NCBI GenBank assembly: GCA_963675135.1
Contig: OY776124.1
Coordinates: 7,578,677 to 7,642,676 of the forward strand
From: Galeopsis tetrahit
Taxonomy: Eukaryota; Streptophyta; Magnoliopsida; Lamiales; Lamiaceae
DNA length: 64,000 nucleotides
Direction: 5' to 3'
Part shown: one piece after another, positions 23,333 through 33,728 of the stretch
Layout: the number at the start of each line of letters is the position of its first letter
Position numbering within the stretch: the stretch's first letter is position 1
Position numbers and translations under genes: made by a program
Notes under the pieces: model-generated
What the model saw: the letters and a program-made list of their open reading frames with translations, nothing else
The model's database searches: none
What the model was told of the DNA's origin: nothing

Positions 23333-23896
23333 CATAGCCTGCTCATGTACAACACTTATTCTTAGTACTATTCATCGTGGGATTTTCAAATCTTAAAATT
23401 TCAAAAGCCAGTCCCTCGGAACATGAAATGAAATCACTTGTAACATTTTTTGTATTCCACTATCTAGATTACTGAAGCGTGTAAGTGCCCAATAATAATC
23501 ATGATGACACATGTTAAAAATTCAAAGGGTGTGAGTGTGAACATAAAAAATGGCACGGGGAATGAAACCGCCGGCCGGCTCGACTCACCGTAATCCAAAA
23601 ACAAACATAGCCAGAAGGTCTAGAGTTCAATCATTCCACACCTCGATTATCCCAATTTGTCAAAGGGGGGTGAATTAAAAAGAAAAACACGCGCACATAA
23701 TCATGCTCACAGAATTAGCAAGGAAATAAATAAATGTCATATGTGGTCTGTAAGTTCAACAGAAAAGGGAATCCAACATAACAAGTGCAAGTAAAAACAC
23801 GAAAGAAACGCAAAGCCACAGCCACAGTGACTTGCAACTCAGAAATTTTGAAATCTTTCCATTTGGTAATAGAATAAGGAGAATGACTCACTTATC
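23333..23896. other. Spacer and probable eRF1 3' UTR
   Basis: No gene is seen. The part nearest 23897 should include the eRF1 3' UTR on the minus strand. AGAAGGTCTAGAGTTCAATC near 23614 vaguely resembles a tRNA B-box, but no tRNA or SINE structure could be built. Confidence 0.4.
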
Positions 23897-25207
23897 TTAA
23901 TCTGACTCATAGTATTCTTCTTCATCATCTGGCTCATCAAAGGTACGAATGTCAACCTGGTAACGAAGGATTCCACCAATGCCCCCAAATCCTCTGCAAA
24001 ACTGCGACCCTTCTTGAGATCGATTAGTCACAAACTCAAGTGAACACCCAAAGTTTCTGTACTCATTTGCAAACCACTCCAGTAATGGCATTTTTTCTTG
24101 AACCTCCAACTCTCCAGCTGATTCCGCATCCTTGAAGTTGCTCTGATCGCTCTCTTGACTTTTGTTCAAACATTTGATGACAATCTCACCTGTCACGCTG
24201 TTCTTGAGTGTATAACGATTTATATCCAAGTTTTCCCAAACTATCAATGTTTCAACAGCTCCCATCTCCAAACCTTTTATTGTGTCATCCACACCAAAAA
24301 CGTATTTCCCAGTATCTTGACTAATTTCTTCAAAGAATTTCCCAATCAATTTCTTTTCTTGTATGAACTTAACATTGGAAAGAATTTCAGCAGATAATTC
24401 AATGGCCTGATTGAACCCATTTTCTCCTCCGTAAGACACATCCACCACATTCAGTATCTTGGCTTGTAAACGAGGATCAAACATATCAGATTGAGACAGC
24501 TCAGTCTTGAAATCAGCCGACCCAGCAAGTATCAGCCCCGATACATTCGGTTGACTCGTCGCAGGATTAATGAAGAACTGAGTAGCAAGCTCAGCAGTCT
24601 TCCTTACATAGTTGTGACGTTTTTCCATACGAAGACGTGCGAAACGAAGGGCAGATTGTCCACCTCGTCCGTGCTTCTTGGGAAGATCAACCGAAAACTT
24701 GTGAAGCACTTCTCTAGTGTTACCACTTAAGGTGCCAAAAAGGGTCCCGTTTCCATCCATGACAATGAAGCCAAACTTCTCATCAGATTCCAAGAGTTGA
24801 GTCAATGGTTCGGTGTGAAATTTGTTGTCACAAAGGTAGAGAGAAGCATTAATGGGCTTAAAAGGCGCGAAATCGAAGGTAACCTTTTTTTCTTTTCCAT
24901 CATCAGTCACTATAGTACCAGTATAGAGCACCAGGCCATTTGGTGGGACCTTGTTATACAGTTTAAGCCTCTGTTGAGCAGAGGTGATAGCACCAAGCAC
25001 AGATTGACGATTCACCCTGCTCTTAATGTTTGAAGCTGTCCCGTACTCTTCAGCAAGCATTTTAGTGACACGGGCTATTTGATCACCGGGTGGAATTATA
25101 AGGGATATCATGCTCGTACCATTTCCTCTAGCAGCTTCAAGAGCCTTGATCAATTTCTTTATTTTCCATATTTCGATATTCTTATCGTTTTCCTGGGCAT
25201 CCGTCAT
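23897..25207 (-). CDS. eRF1: Eukaryotic peptide chain release factor subunit 1
   Basis: A complete 436-residue protein, full family length, from one uninterrupted coding exon. In the cytosol eRF1 recognises all three stop codons in the ribosomal A site and, with the GTPase eRF3, triggers peptide release. Visible motifs are NIKS at residues 60-63 (in TASNIKS), YxCxxxF as YLCDNKF at 124-130, and the catalytic GGQ at 182-184 (in GRGGQSA). The central and C-terminal domains follow, with an acidic tail. The start codon at 25205-25207 is the only sensible one, followed by the conserved [14 protein letters not shown]. No damage is seen. An intronless coding region agrees with what I recall of other plant eRF1 genes. 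Confidence 0.97.
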   Translation of the reverse strand: MTDAQENDKNIEIWKIKKLIKALEAARGNGTSMISLIIPPGDQIARVTKMLAEEYGTASNIKSRVNRQSVLGAITSAQQRLKLYNKVPPNGLVLYTGTIVTDDGKEKKVTFDFAPFKPINASLYLCDNKFHTEPLTQLLESDEKFGFIVMDGNGTLFGTLSGNTREVLHKFSVDLPKKHGRGGQSALRFARLRMEKRHNYVRKTAELATQFFINPATSQPNVSGLILAGSADFKTELSQSDMFDPRLQAKILNVVDVSYGGENGFNQAIELSAEILSNVKFIQEKKLIGKFFEEISQDTGKYVFGVDDTIKGLEMGAVETLIVWENLDINRYTLKNSVTGEIVIKCLNKSQESDQSNFKDAESAGELEVQEKMPLLEWFANEYRNFGCSLEFVTNRSQEGSQFCRGFGGIGGILRYQVDIRTFDEPDDEEEYYESD

Positions 25208-25239
25208 TGCCTTTTGTATTACCAGCTATGCACCAAAAC

Positions 25240-27719
25240 CTGAGAAAATGTCATTATCAAGACTTTTAATCCATCTTCACAAGGAGTAAATCCACAAATA
25301 GAAAATAATGATCAAATGTCAAGACTGACTATAGGAAAACAAAAACAAATAAATATTGGTGGTGGGGATCGAAAGAAATTACGTCGTGATTATTTTATGA
25401 ACAATGTAATTCATAACTCCACTTTCACGAAAAAGCATGCAACTACATTTGTAAAACTGTAAACTATAGGTGTACAGTTAAAATTGGAATCTTTGTCGGA
25501 GTAATCGACGTAGTCACATAATACAAAACGACTTGTTACCACAAATGAAAAGAACATATTTAAAGGCGAAAGAGGGGTCTTAGTGTCCGAGCGCGCCTAT
25601 TGTCCTTTTGTTCCTAAACATCATTTTATATGCCTATAACATATTTCACTCATATTGTCCTACAAAAATAAAGTTTAGTACCATATAAAACCACATAATA
25701 CTACCAAAAAGTCAATTAATAAAATTAGAACATAATGTAAACATGAAATGAATGCTAAGTTTGTGAGGTTAGACCTCATTATCACACAAAAACCATCAAA
25801 GTTTAAAAAACAGCAGTTAAGTTTTCAATAATCTAGTTGGGCTGAAGGCGGAGCGGAGGCAGGATGGAGAGGCGCAGCAGCTGGAAGCGGTTGAGTGAAC
25901 TTTTTGCTTTTATTCTAAAACCCTAGTTATTTGTTTATCCTAGTTCATGTGTGTTTATTCTTTATTTCCAGCCCTTAACGACTTAAAAGAAACGTGTGGG
26001 AGACTAGGAGGGAGTAAAAGCGTCAGTATCTTTTTTAGAAATGACCTAAGAATGTCTAAAACTTGCTGTGAAATTGTGATGACCAAAAGTTTAAAAAAAA
26101 AAAAAAAGGTGCACGCCAGCGAATCTGCACCAGAATAAACTAAAAAAGGCACATAACCTATAGGCGCACGCGCCTTGCAACTCAAAATTATGGAAAAGAA
26201 AACTCTAAACAGCTCTAACAGATAATTATGTTAAAAAAAAAACACTTGTGAAAGCCATGTGATAATTAAAAAGCAGAATCATCATAACCCAATAATCTTA
26301 ACTAATTTAAAAGACCCTTGAAAAAGAAAAGCTTGGGAAAGCCATGTGACAATTAAGAAGCAGAATCATCATAATCATAACCCAATAATCTTAAATAATT
26401 TAAAAGACCATAAAAGTTATACCCGACAATTAATATGATAACCGATTCCACCTTTTCTCTAAAATATCAAATAGGTCATTGTCTACCATTGTTACCTATC
26501 ACAGTCAATTAATTAAAATCTAAAGCCGATCATTTGTCGGGGTAAAGAAGAACAATCATGTATTTTGTACCGAAGGATCTACTGAATTAATTCAAATATT
26601 AAGTTATCTAATCTAGATCAGCAACACATTCCAAGTAGCATGTTGATGTCACTTTATCTTCCTGACAAAGTGACAGCTCTTGTCGTTTCTTCCTGTCCAA
26701 ACCGAGCTCCTACTAAGGACAATTCTAATGCATCATCTAATTATAAGTTTCTAATAACAACAAAGAAGCAAGATTCACCAAGTGTTGTCATTTAATAGCA
26801 AACTAGAAAAAGGTTTCATCAGATAAAAGTAATGATCCATCCAACATTAAGGCTATCCAGGAATGGACAACTCATCTGTTTAATAACCCCCAAGCATCAG
26901 TAGCCAATTGTACTAAACAACACCCCAGCGATATTTTGTCATCAGTTGAGATACCAATGAAAATTTAATAGGATTTACTGAGGTTGGACCTATTGACTTG
27001 AAAGAGTTTGAAGGTAAATTCAGGCCTTCGATGAATTTATCACTGCATCATAGTGAGAAAAAGACAATATGCGTGAACTTCGTGCAGGTTCACGCATGTA
27101 TTTACTCTTACTAATTATATATGTATATATGCACGCGCACACACATGTATGTATGCAATATAACAACATTCATATCTATTATTTACACATAAATACATGC
27201 CTCTGCACGTGAGTCTGGAGTTGTACATAAATGGAACGGTCGTATTAGTTAAAAAAAACCCTTGTTTTACACATAAAACACTCCACCTCAATACAAACAT
27301 GTATATAGCAAATATTTATCCACAACAACAAATATATTGCTCTTTCTCTTTTTGTTTACAAAAAAAAAAAAAATCATTCAAACAGTGCCACTTTCAACTT
27401 CAAGCCTTCCATATCATAGAAATCCAAGAACAAATACCCATCTAATCACGCCTAACATCGTTATCTCAATATCTTCTCAAAAAATTCCTACGACCCATCT
27501 ATCCTAGCAGGATTAACCAGCCTCTAATTATTAGAATCCAAACATACAGCCCAAATAGTGAGATTTAAGGTTTTTTTTTTTATTTAAAAAAAAAAAACAT
27601 ATCTGAATTAACTGAAACAAATCAAGAAAAACAAACGCTAATAAAATTCTACAAAATGAAAACCCAACACCATATCGAGATCAATTCTGCTCCAGTTTTT
27701 AGAGTAGAATTAGACGCAC
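25240..27719 (-). other. Probable 5'-UTR intron of eRF1
   Basis: On the minus strand, CATTTTCTCAG ends at 25240, a good 3' splice site 32 nt before the ATG. At 27719 the sequence CAAG/GTGCGT is a good donor, preceded by pyrimidine- and purine-mixed leader-like sequence (about 27720-27850). The implied 2.48 kb intron would leave a leader exon near 27.8 kb. The interior shows no gene. A tandem duplication lies at 26250-26409 and A-runs at 26093-26107 and 27360-27372. This is inferred from splice consensus only. Confidence 0.5.
26250..26409 (+). repeat. Tandem duplication of about 85 bp
   Basis: GAAAGCCATGTGATAATTAA near 26250 and GAAAGCCATGTGACAATTAA near 26337 begin two copies. Both continue through AGCAGAATCATCATAA..CCCAATAATCTTAA..AATTTAAAAGACC. 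The second carries a small ATCATA expansion. Confidence 0.75.
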
Positions 27720-28065
27720 CTTGAATAGTGAAGAAAGGATTCGACAAGCCCTACAAAATTTGGGGAGAAATTAACAAAGTTAGAGATAAATAGAGATAAA
27801 AATCGATGAATCGAGAAAGCGAAAAGGGATTTTGGATGACTAATTTTGAGTTGTTTTTCAATTTGGGGTTTGACAGCTAATACTCACTTGGCCGCTGGAA
27901 ATGGAGTGTGGCAACTACGGGTGTGAGGGAGGCCTTGTTTGGTTTAAATTTATATTTCCGTTTCTCATTTTCTGTTTCAATCACTAATTTTTATTTTTAA
28001 TAAATTTAAAAAAAAAAAAAAGTCTCTATCCAATATTTACATGGTTATTGCCAAACCAATAAAAC

Positions 28066-28446
28066 GGAAAATACAAAAAAAAAATTCAACTATTTTGATT
28101 TTTGTCCTCTAAATTTTTCGATTTTAAAATTATTCTTTTATGTTTATAAATTTTAAAATTTTTAGTCCTTACTACCTACCTACAATCAAAGGTGAACATC
28201 AGGGTTCGGTTTGTACAAATGCAATTCGCGCCCCGATTTGTAGATACGTGATTTAAGACTCGTTATGTAGGTAAACGATAAAACCAACGACTTACAATTA
28301 ATTACACGATGTTTACCTTTGATTGCAGGTAATAAAGATTAAAATCTTAAAATTTGTAAATATAAGAGATTAATTTTAAAGTCGAAATATTTAGAGGAGA
28401 AAAATCAAAATTGGTACAACTTAAGAGATAAAAAAATGTATTTTCC
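28066..28446. mobile_element. Small fold-back element
   Basis: The ends GGAAAATAC (28066) and GTATTTTCC (28446) are inverted. The arms stay recognisably inverted for about 140 bp: TTTTGATTTTTGTCCTCTAA against TTAGAGGAGAAAAATCAAAA, and CAATCAAAGGTGAACATC against GATGTTTACCTTTGATTG. The layout resembles Mutator-type fold-back elements, but I could not define a target duplication. Confidence 0.6.
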
Positions 28447-28672
28447 TAAAAATATATATATATTTTTATTTTATTTCTATCAAATATTTGATGATTTTTA
28501 CATGTAAAAGGAAATAAAATTTATGCATTCAACAAATGCAGAAAATAAAAGCATAAATTATGAACGATCATCATCCGCCATTAATTTTTTTCCCATGTAA
28601 AAAATTAAGAAAAAAAAAGGTTGGTGACGGTTTCTTCCGCTTTTACAAACTACTATTTTTCACATCATTATC

Positions 28673-29440
28673 TTTTTTTTTTTATTATTATTTTTTATTA
28701 TTATTATTTATTTTTTTTATATAGAGAAGAACATAGATAGAGATTACATATAGATCTAAAAAGCTTCTATCATCTGTTCCAGTAGAGGCCAAAGTTCTAC
28801 CAAATAAAAATCTCCTTAGAGTAAGGAGCTAAGGTAATCTAGGATGGTGACTAATGTTGCACACTACGATTCGTGTCCTCCTCTTTTTAATTCTTTCCAG
28901 TCAAATTTCTTTCGGCGACGAGACCCTTCCATGATATTCACACAAATTCATAGCTTCGAGGCAATTGGACCGTATACAAATTTGTTCAAGATTGAGGTCT
29001 ATTGCCACATTGATACCCTCCCAAATAGCTCTCAATTCTGCACCTAACACCAAACCTGATTCGATAATTTTTCGAGCTATCTACTTGATGACTCTTCCAT
29101 CTTTATTCCTTACACAAATACCCACTCCATACTGCCTTGATTCATTATTGTAGGCTGCATCAACTTTAACAATCGAGTAGTTTCCCCTTCTTACTCGTGT
29201 GGTTTGTGTGCTTGTGGATTTTTGTTTACTAAACGTATGCTGGAATTCTTTTAAGTAATCGAGCACCCATAGAATATCTCCATTAAACTCCCTTGTCCTA
29301 ATGATCCCGCAAGGCCTATGGATCCTCATGCAATGCTCGTTCCACACTCCTCAAAGAATCATAACAATTTTTTCAATCTCATCCTTGTCGCATTTCTGCC
29401 ATATCTCTTCTTCCACATTTTAGATCTAGCTTATACGATG
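28673..29440 (-). mobile_element. LINE 3' remnant (RNase H end)
   Basis: The minus-strand frame 29081-29347 carries KVDAAYNNESRQYGVGICVRNKDG, matching the start of a plant LINE RNase H (RVT_3) domain. Further RNase H-like sequence continues to about 28850 with stops. Beyond it, the T-rich run at 28673-28720 would be the poly(A) tail read on the plus strand. The 5' side breaks off near 29440. This is a decayed, 5'-truncated copy. Confidence 0.65.
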
Positions 29441-29559
29441 TGTTTACTGTAATTTAAAATGAAATATATTTTTTTCAATATTATACTTCTATTCCTGCGT
29501 TTATTGAATGGATATATTTTATTCATATTTAAATAAAAACATAATCTAATGCACACACA

Positions 29560-30898
29560 ACACACAAGTTAGCACAGATTTAAAGTTAAGCACTTTAAAA
29601 CACATAATCGAGACTGTAAGAAGTGCTAAGAAAATACAGTCTCGATCCCCAAGTAAGAACATAAAGCCCATGCTATCAATCAACTGAATCAAAATTCAAC
29701 AATTTCATGCAAGTCTTAAATTTATCCAAACTTAAACTATTTAGTTCTCATGTCAGCAGGATTCTTCTCAGTGGGGATCTTCACTAAATCAATTATGTCA
29801 TTTTCTATGATATCTCGTATAAAATGAAATCTAACATTAATGTGTTTAGTTCTATCATAAAACACAGGATTTTTGCATAATTGGATGGCAAATTGACTAT
29901 CAGAATAAACAACTACTTTTTCCTTAGGTACACTAATTTCAGTGACAAGCCTTTTAAGCCAAATATCCTATTTTACAGCTTCAGTGATAGCAACATACTC
30001 AAACTCAGTTGTGGACTGAGCAACGACATGCTGTAATTGAGACTTCCAACTTATACACGAACCACATAAGGTGAAAATATAAGAAGTAGTTGATTTTCTA
30101 TTATCTTTATCATTAGCATAATTCGAATCCACATAGCCAACTAAATTCACATCATTAACAACTGTGGAAAATTTAAGATCAACATTACTTGTACCTTTCA
30201 AATACCTAAGAAGCCACTTCATGGCTTCCCAATGAATCTTACTTGGATTGGACATGTATTGGCTCAAGCAACTAATAGCATAAACAATATCAGGCCTTGT
30301 AGAGACCATTAAGTACATAACAGAGCCAACAACATTAGAGTAAGGTACATTTTCCATAGCATTAATTTCAGAATCAGTCTTGGGGGACTAATCCTTACTT
30401 AGCACAAAATCAGCAGCTTGGGGCACACTAACCGATTTAGCAGTAGACAAATAAAAAATTTCTAAAATCTTCTCCACATATGAAGCTTGGTTTAACAACA
30501 AAGTATACCGTTCTCTATCTCTATCAATATGCATCCCTAAAAATTTTCTTACATCTTCAAGATCTTTCTTGTCAAAGTTATGACCAAAACATTTTTGCAC
30601 ATGCTCAATAACTTTTATGCTACAACTTATCAAAAGCATATCATCAACATAAATTAGCAAGTAAAATGGAACATTAACATCATCTTTAAAGTATAGGCAA
30701 TGATCGTACGCACTTCTTTTAAACTTCAGAGAGATCATGCAAGCATCAAACTTTTTGTTCCATTGCCTAGGAGATTGTTTCAAACCATACGAGAATTTTT
30801 TAAGCAAGCAAACATTATTAGAATGTTTAATATCAACAAAACCCTCAGGTTGCTTCATATAAATCGATTTATCCAAATCACCATGCAAAAAAGCTGTT
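29560..30898 (-). mobile_element. Ty1/copia fragment: reverse transcriptase and RNase H
   Basis: The minus-strand frame 30388-30888 has the copia RT core: YGLKQSPRQW, then YLLIYVDDMLL with its catalytic DD, then KFLGMHIDRD. Frame 29968-30357 continues with GSVMYLMVSTRPDIVYA, RYLKGT and the RNase H part YVDSNYANDKDNRKSTTSY, then TTEFEYVAITEA. A stop or frame break separates the two frames near 30360-30388. The upstream side ends abruptly near 30898 within the AFLHGDL motif, so protease, integrase and gag are missing. No flanking LTR was identified. Confidence 0.85.
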
Positions 30899-30904
30899 CA
30901 TTTT

Positions 30905-31705
30905 TATTTGTTAATTTAATTATTGACTAGGTTTGTTGGTGTTTAGCTGTTTTGATTTGTGATGGAATTTGTGTTATTAACTTAATTTTGATTGTGCGAT
31001 TCAATTGGAAGGTGTATTAGTTAGGTTAGGTGTTTTAAATGATCATTTGCTTGAATTAAATTATTAGGTTATATGTTGAAGCTTGATTAGTGCAACGAGA
31101 GTTGGAGTCGAGTGAATTGAGTAAATACTGGGTTATCGCAACGACAGTTGGTAATTTTCATTATAACCCCATTTATCTACATTGATTGCTTGAATGTGAG
31201 TTTAGGTAATTGGTGAGAAGACTATAGGAGCTTAGTTTCTAGTATTCAAGTGGAAAAACATGATTAGGGTTTAGATTAGTTTAATTTAGATATAGTAGAA
31301 CCCCCTAATTGTGTGATTACCCGAGTAAGAACGTCTCTATTCTTTCTCCCGAACATAGGTGTCTTATGAGATATATAATTATATATGCATTAGTGATTGC
31401 TTCTACCAAGCACCAACCTACGAATTACACATAGAAGTTGAGTTTTAACACTATTTTCACACAATGACGAACACCGGACACTATTTTCATTATTTGATAT
31501 TTGATCATCATTTTACTTGCTTTTCCTAGGTAGCATTCATTAGTTAATTTTTTGCATTTAGTTGTAAGCTCACCCCATGTTTAATCACTATAATTATGTT
31601 ACGTACACAACACTAAGACTACACTAGCTAACTAGTCTCGTGGTTCGATAATTTAACCGGGCACTTACTTTTATTACTACGAGGACCCTCTTACACTTGA
31701 GAGAT
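30905..31705 (+). mobile_element. LTR-like fragment of a gypsy-type element
   Basis: There is no coding capacity. The stretch has repeated GCAACGA.AGTTGG words, CCCGAGTAAGAACGTCTCTA, and a right part CTCGTGGTTCGATAATTTAA followed by TACTACGAGGACCCTCTTAC. These resemble the end of large gypsy LTRs, as in the block ending at 6454. Left and right ends are not defined. The call is tentative. Confidence 0.35.
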
Positions 31706-31734
31706 GAGCATTGAAAAATATGTGTCAAGTTTTT

Positions 31735-32130
31735 GGACAAATTCTTGTCGACGGGAGTCTTTTTGGTCGATCCATCTTTGTAAAAAATTTGATTTTTTTT
31801 TAAAATTTTATGTCGACTACATCTTACCGACGAATGTGTGTTTGGTTGACAAACCAGTGTCGACGGGAGTGTCTTTGATTGACTCTGGTTTGTCGAAAAA
31901 AAAATTAAGTTTATTTTTTAATTTATTTGAAGAGAGCGGCGGTGGTTGCCGGAGGGGTGACTAATGTCAACGTCGGCGGAATTTGGGGTAGGCGGTTACT
32001 TTTTCTAGGGTTAAGGTTAGAGGAGTGTATTTATTTTTGATATATTTTACTAAATTTAGTATTTTAAATTAATATTAAATTAATAAATAAAGAGAGGAAG
32101 TATACTTAACAAAGCTAGTCGGGTATAGTC
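31735..32130. repeat. GTCGAC-type repeat, relative of the cargo of element A
   Basis: TTGTCGACGGGAGTCTTTTT near 31748 and GTGTCGACGGGAGTGTCTTT near 31857 repeat the wording of the block at 18865-19012. A tail with TTAATAAATAAAGAGAGGAAGT near 32081 is loosely like the right end of element A. It is probably a broken relative of that family. Confidence 0.45.
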
Positions 32131-32488
32131 CGGGCCATTAATAAAATACACATGGAAGGGTGTATTTTTATATCCAACACCAATTGTAAACATTGAAATT
32201 CAGAAGCTATTTCAATTAAGGGTTAATTCTAAATAAATACACCACATTTAATTTCAGTATCAATTTAATCACGACCTTTACAATTTTTTTTTTAAAATTT
32301 CAACCTTTTATCGTGTTGTAATTAGATACACATTTTTTCTCCGGTCAACCATTGATGACGTGGCTTGCCGGAACTCGCCACGTCATATTACACATATTTT
32401 TTTTCAATATAAGATTACACTTTATAGAAATAAATAAAAATAAAACTTTTGCTTCTTCTGCGTCTTCTCCACTTCTCAAACGTTCTTC

Positions 32489-32688
32489 TTCTTCTTCTCA
32501 AACTCAATCAAGTCTCCCCTCCTCAAACTCAATCAAGTTATTCTTCTCTTCTTCTCAAACTCAATCAAGTTCTTCTTCTCCCCTCCTCAAACTCAATCAA
32601 GTTATTCTTCGCTTCTTCTCAGACTCAATCAATCAAGTTCTTATTCTCCTCTTCTCAAACTCAATCAAGTTCTTCTCTTCTAACTCTA
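32489..32688 (+). repeat. CTCAAACTCAATCAAGT tandem repeat inside element D
   Basis: About six to seven imperfect units, each with CTCAAACTCAATCAAG plus a variable TTCTTCT spacer. They create Ser/Gln-rich frames (SSSQTQSS) at 32352-32759 that I do not regard as genes. Confidence 0.8.
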
Positions 32689-32768
32689 AAAATCAAAATT
32701 CCCTAAAAAAAATCATCCAAAAGAAAAAAAAAAAAAAACTTACCCATATATTCATATAACAATTTTTT

Positions 32769-32936
32769 TCATGCTTCCAAGTACTCCTCATCACTAAGAG
32801 AGCACATCATCTTCCATACCATCTTAATCAGTGTTACTCTCTTCAACTGGGTTAAATTAAAGTCGGAATTTTCATTGGTGTCATTCTCAGTAACGACAAG
32901 CAATTCATTATCTTCCTCCTCTTCACTCTCATCCAT
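32769..32936 (-). other. 55-codon acidic open frame inside element D, possible captured fragment
   Basis: ATG at 32934-32936 and TGA at 32769-32771. The frame starts MDESEEEEDNELLVVTEND and ends LSDEEYLEA. Its acidic composition is unlike a chance AT-rich frame. It sits between the inverted ends of a Mutator-like element, where gene fragments are often captured. No family is recognised and expression is unknown. Confidence 0.25.
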
Positions 32937-33728
32937 GTTTTGTGAATCTTCTTTGCTTCTTCAAACACCTCAACCATTTTATGTTTTTTATTTATTTTTT
33001 ATCCCTCTCAATTCAAACAAATTATTTACTGTAGTTACTTTGTAACACAACTTTTTTCAACTTCTATCCTACAATTTTTATTTTTTTTGCGAATTTTAGT
33101 GTTAGTTCTATCCTTATGGTTTTGACGCAGAAAAGTAGAAGAAGAACTTTGTTGAATTTGAAAAGAGAAGAAGAAGACGAAGAAGAAGCGGGATTTTTAT
33201 TTTTATAAAGTTTTATTTTTTATTTATATAAAGTGTAATCTAATGTGAAAAATAAAAAAAATAAAACGTGTAATATGACGTGACGAGCTCCGGCAAGCCA
33301 TGTCATCAATTGTTGACCAGAGAAAAAAATATGTATCTAATTGCAACACAATGAAAGGTTGGGGTTTTTTAAAAAAATTGTAAAGTTCGTGATTAAATTG
33401 ATACTGAAACCAAATGTGGTGTATTTATTTAGAATTAGCCCTTCAATTAATAATCACATGTACCTATAAACAGGGGTGGCCCTGAGGCAGGGCGGGAAGG
33501 GCGGGAAGGGCGACCGCCCCGGGTCCCAAATTTTTGGGGGCCTACTTTATATATATATATATAATATTATAATTAATATTTTTAAAAGATAAATATAATA
33601 ATTAATCTGAGTGCATAAAACGGTAAAAAAATTAATAAGCGCATTAATTGTATTCTTGAAAATGATCATGACTTTAATACTAAACACAATTATTTATTCC
33701 TAATTAGTAATTAATTATTAATATCTAA

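Larger units (their letters stand above)
32220..33441. mobile_element. Mutator-like element D with about 225-bp inverted ends
   Basis: Perfect 9-bp target duplications TTCAATTAA lie at 32211-32219 and 33442-33450. The ends GGGTTAATTCTAAATAAATA and TATTTATTTAGAATTAGCCC are inverted, and similarity runs for about 225 bp (GACGTGGCTTGCCGGA against TCCGGCAAGCCATGTC). The interior has CTCAAACTCAATCAAGTTCT tandem repeats and a short acidic open frame. No transposase is seen. Confidence 0.85.

Noticed and set aside
23590..23660. Possible tRNA or tRNA-derived SINE on the plus strand
   Set aside because: A B-box-like AGAGTTCAATCATTCC is present, but no A-box at the right distance, no cloverleaf and no SINE tail or target duplication.
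915..24000. Idea that the PPR, OFP and eRF1 genes form a functional cluster
   Set aside because: They act in organelle RNA processing, transcription and cytosolic translation, lie 9-12 kb apart across transposon-rich DNA, and show no shared regulation.
32352..32759. 135-codon Ser/Gln-rich plus-strand frame
   Set aside because: It is generated by the CTCAAACTCAATCAAG tandem repeat inside a Mutator-like element and has low complexity throughout.
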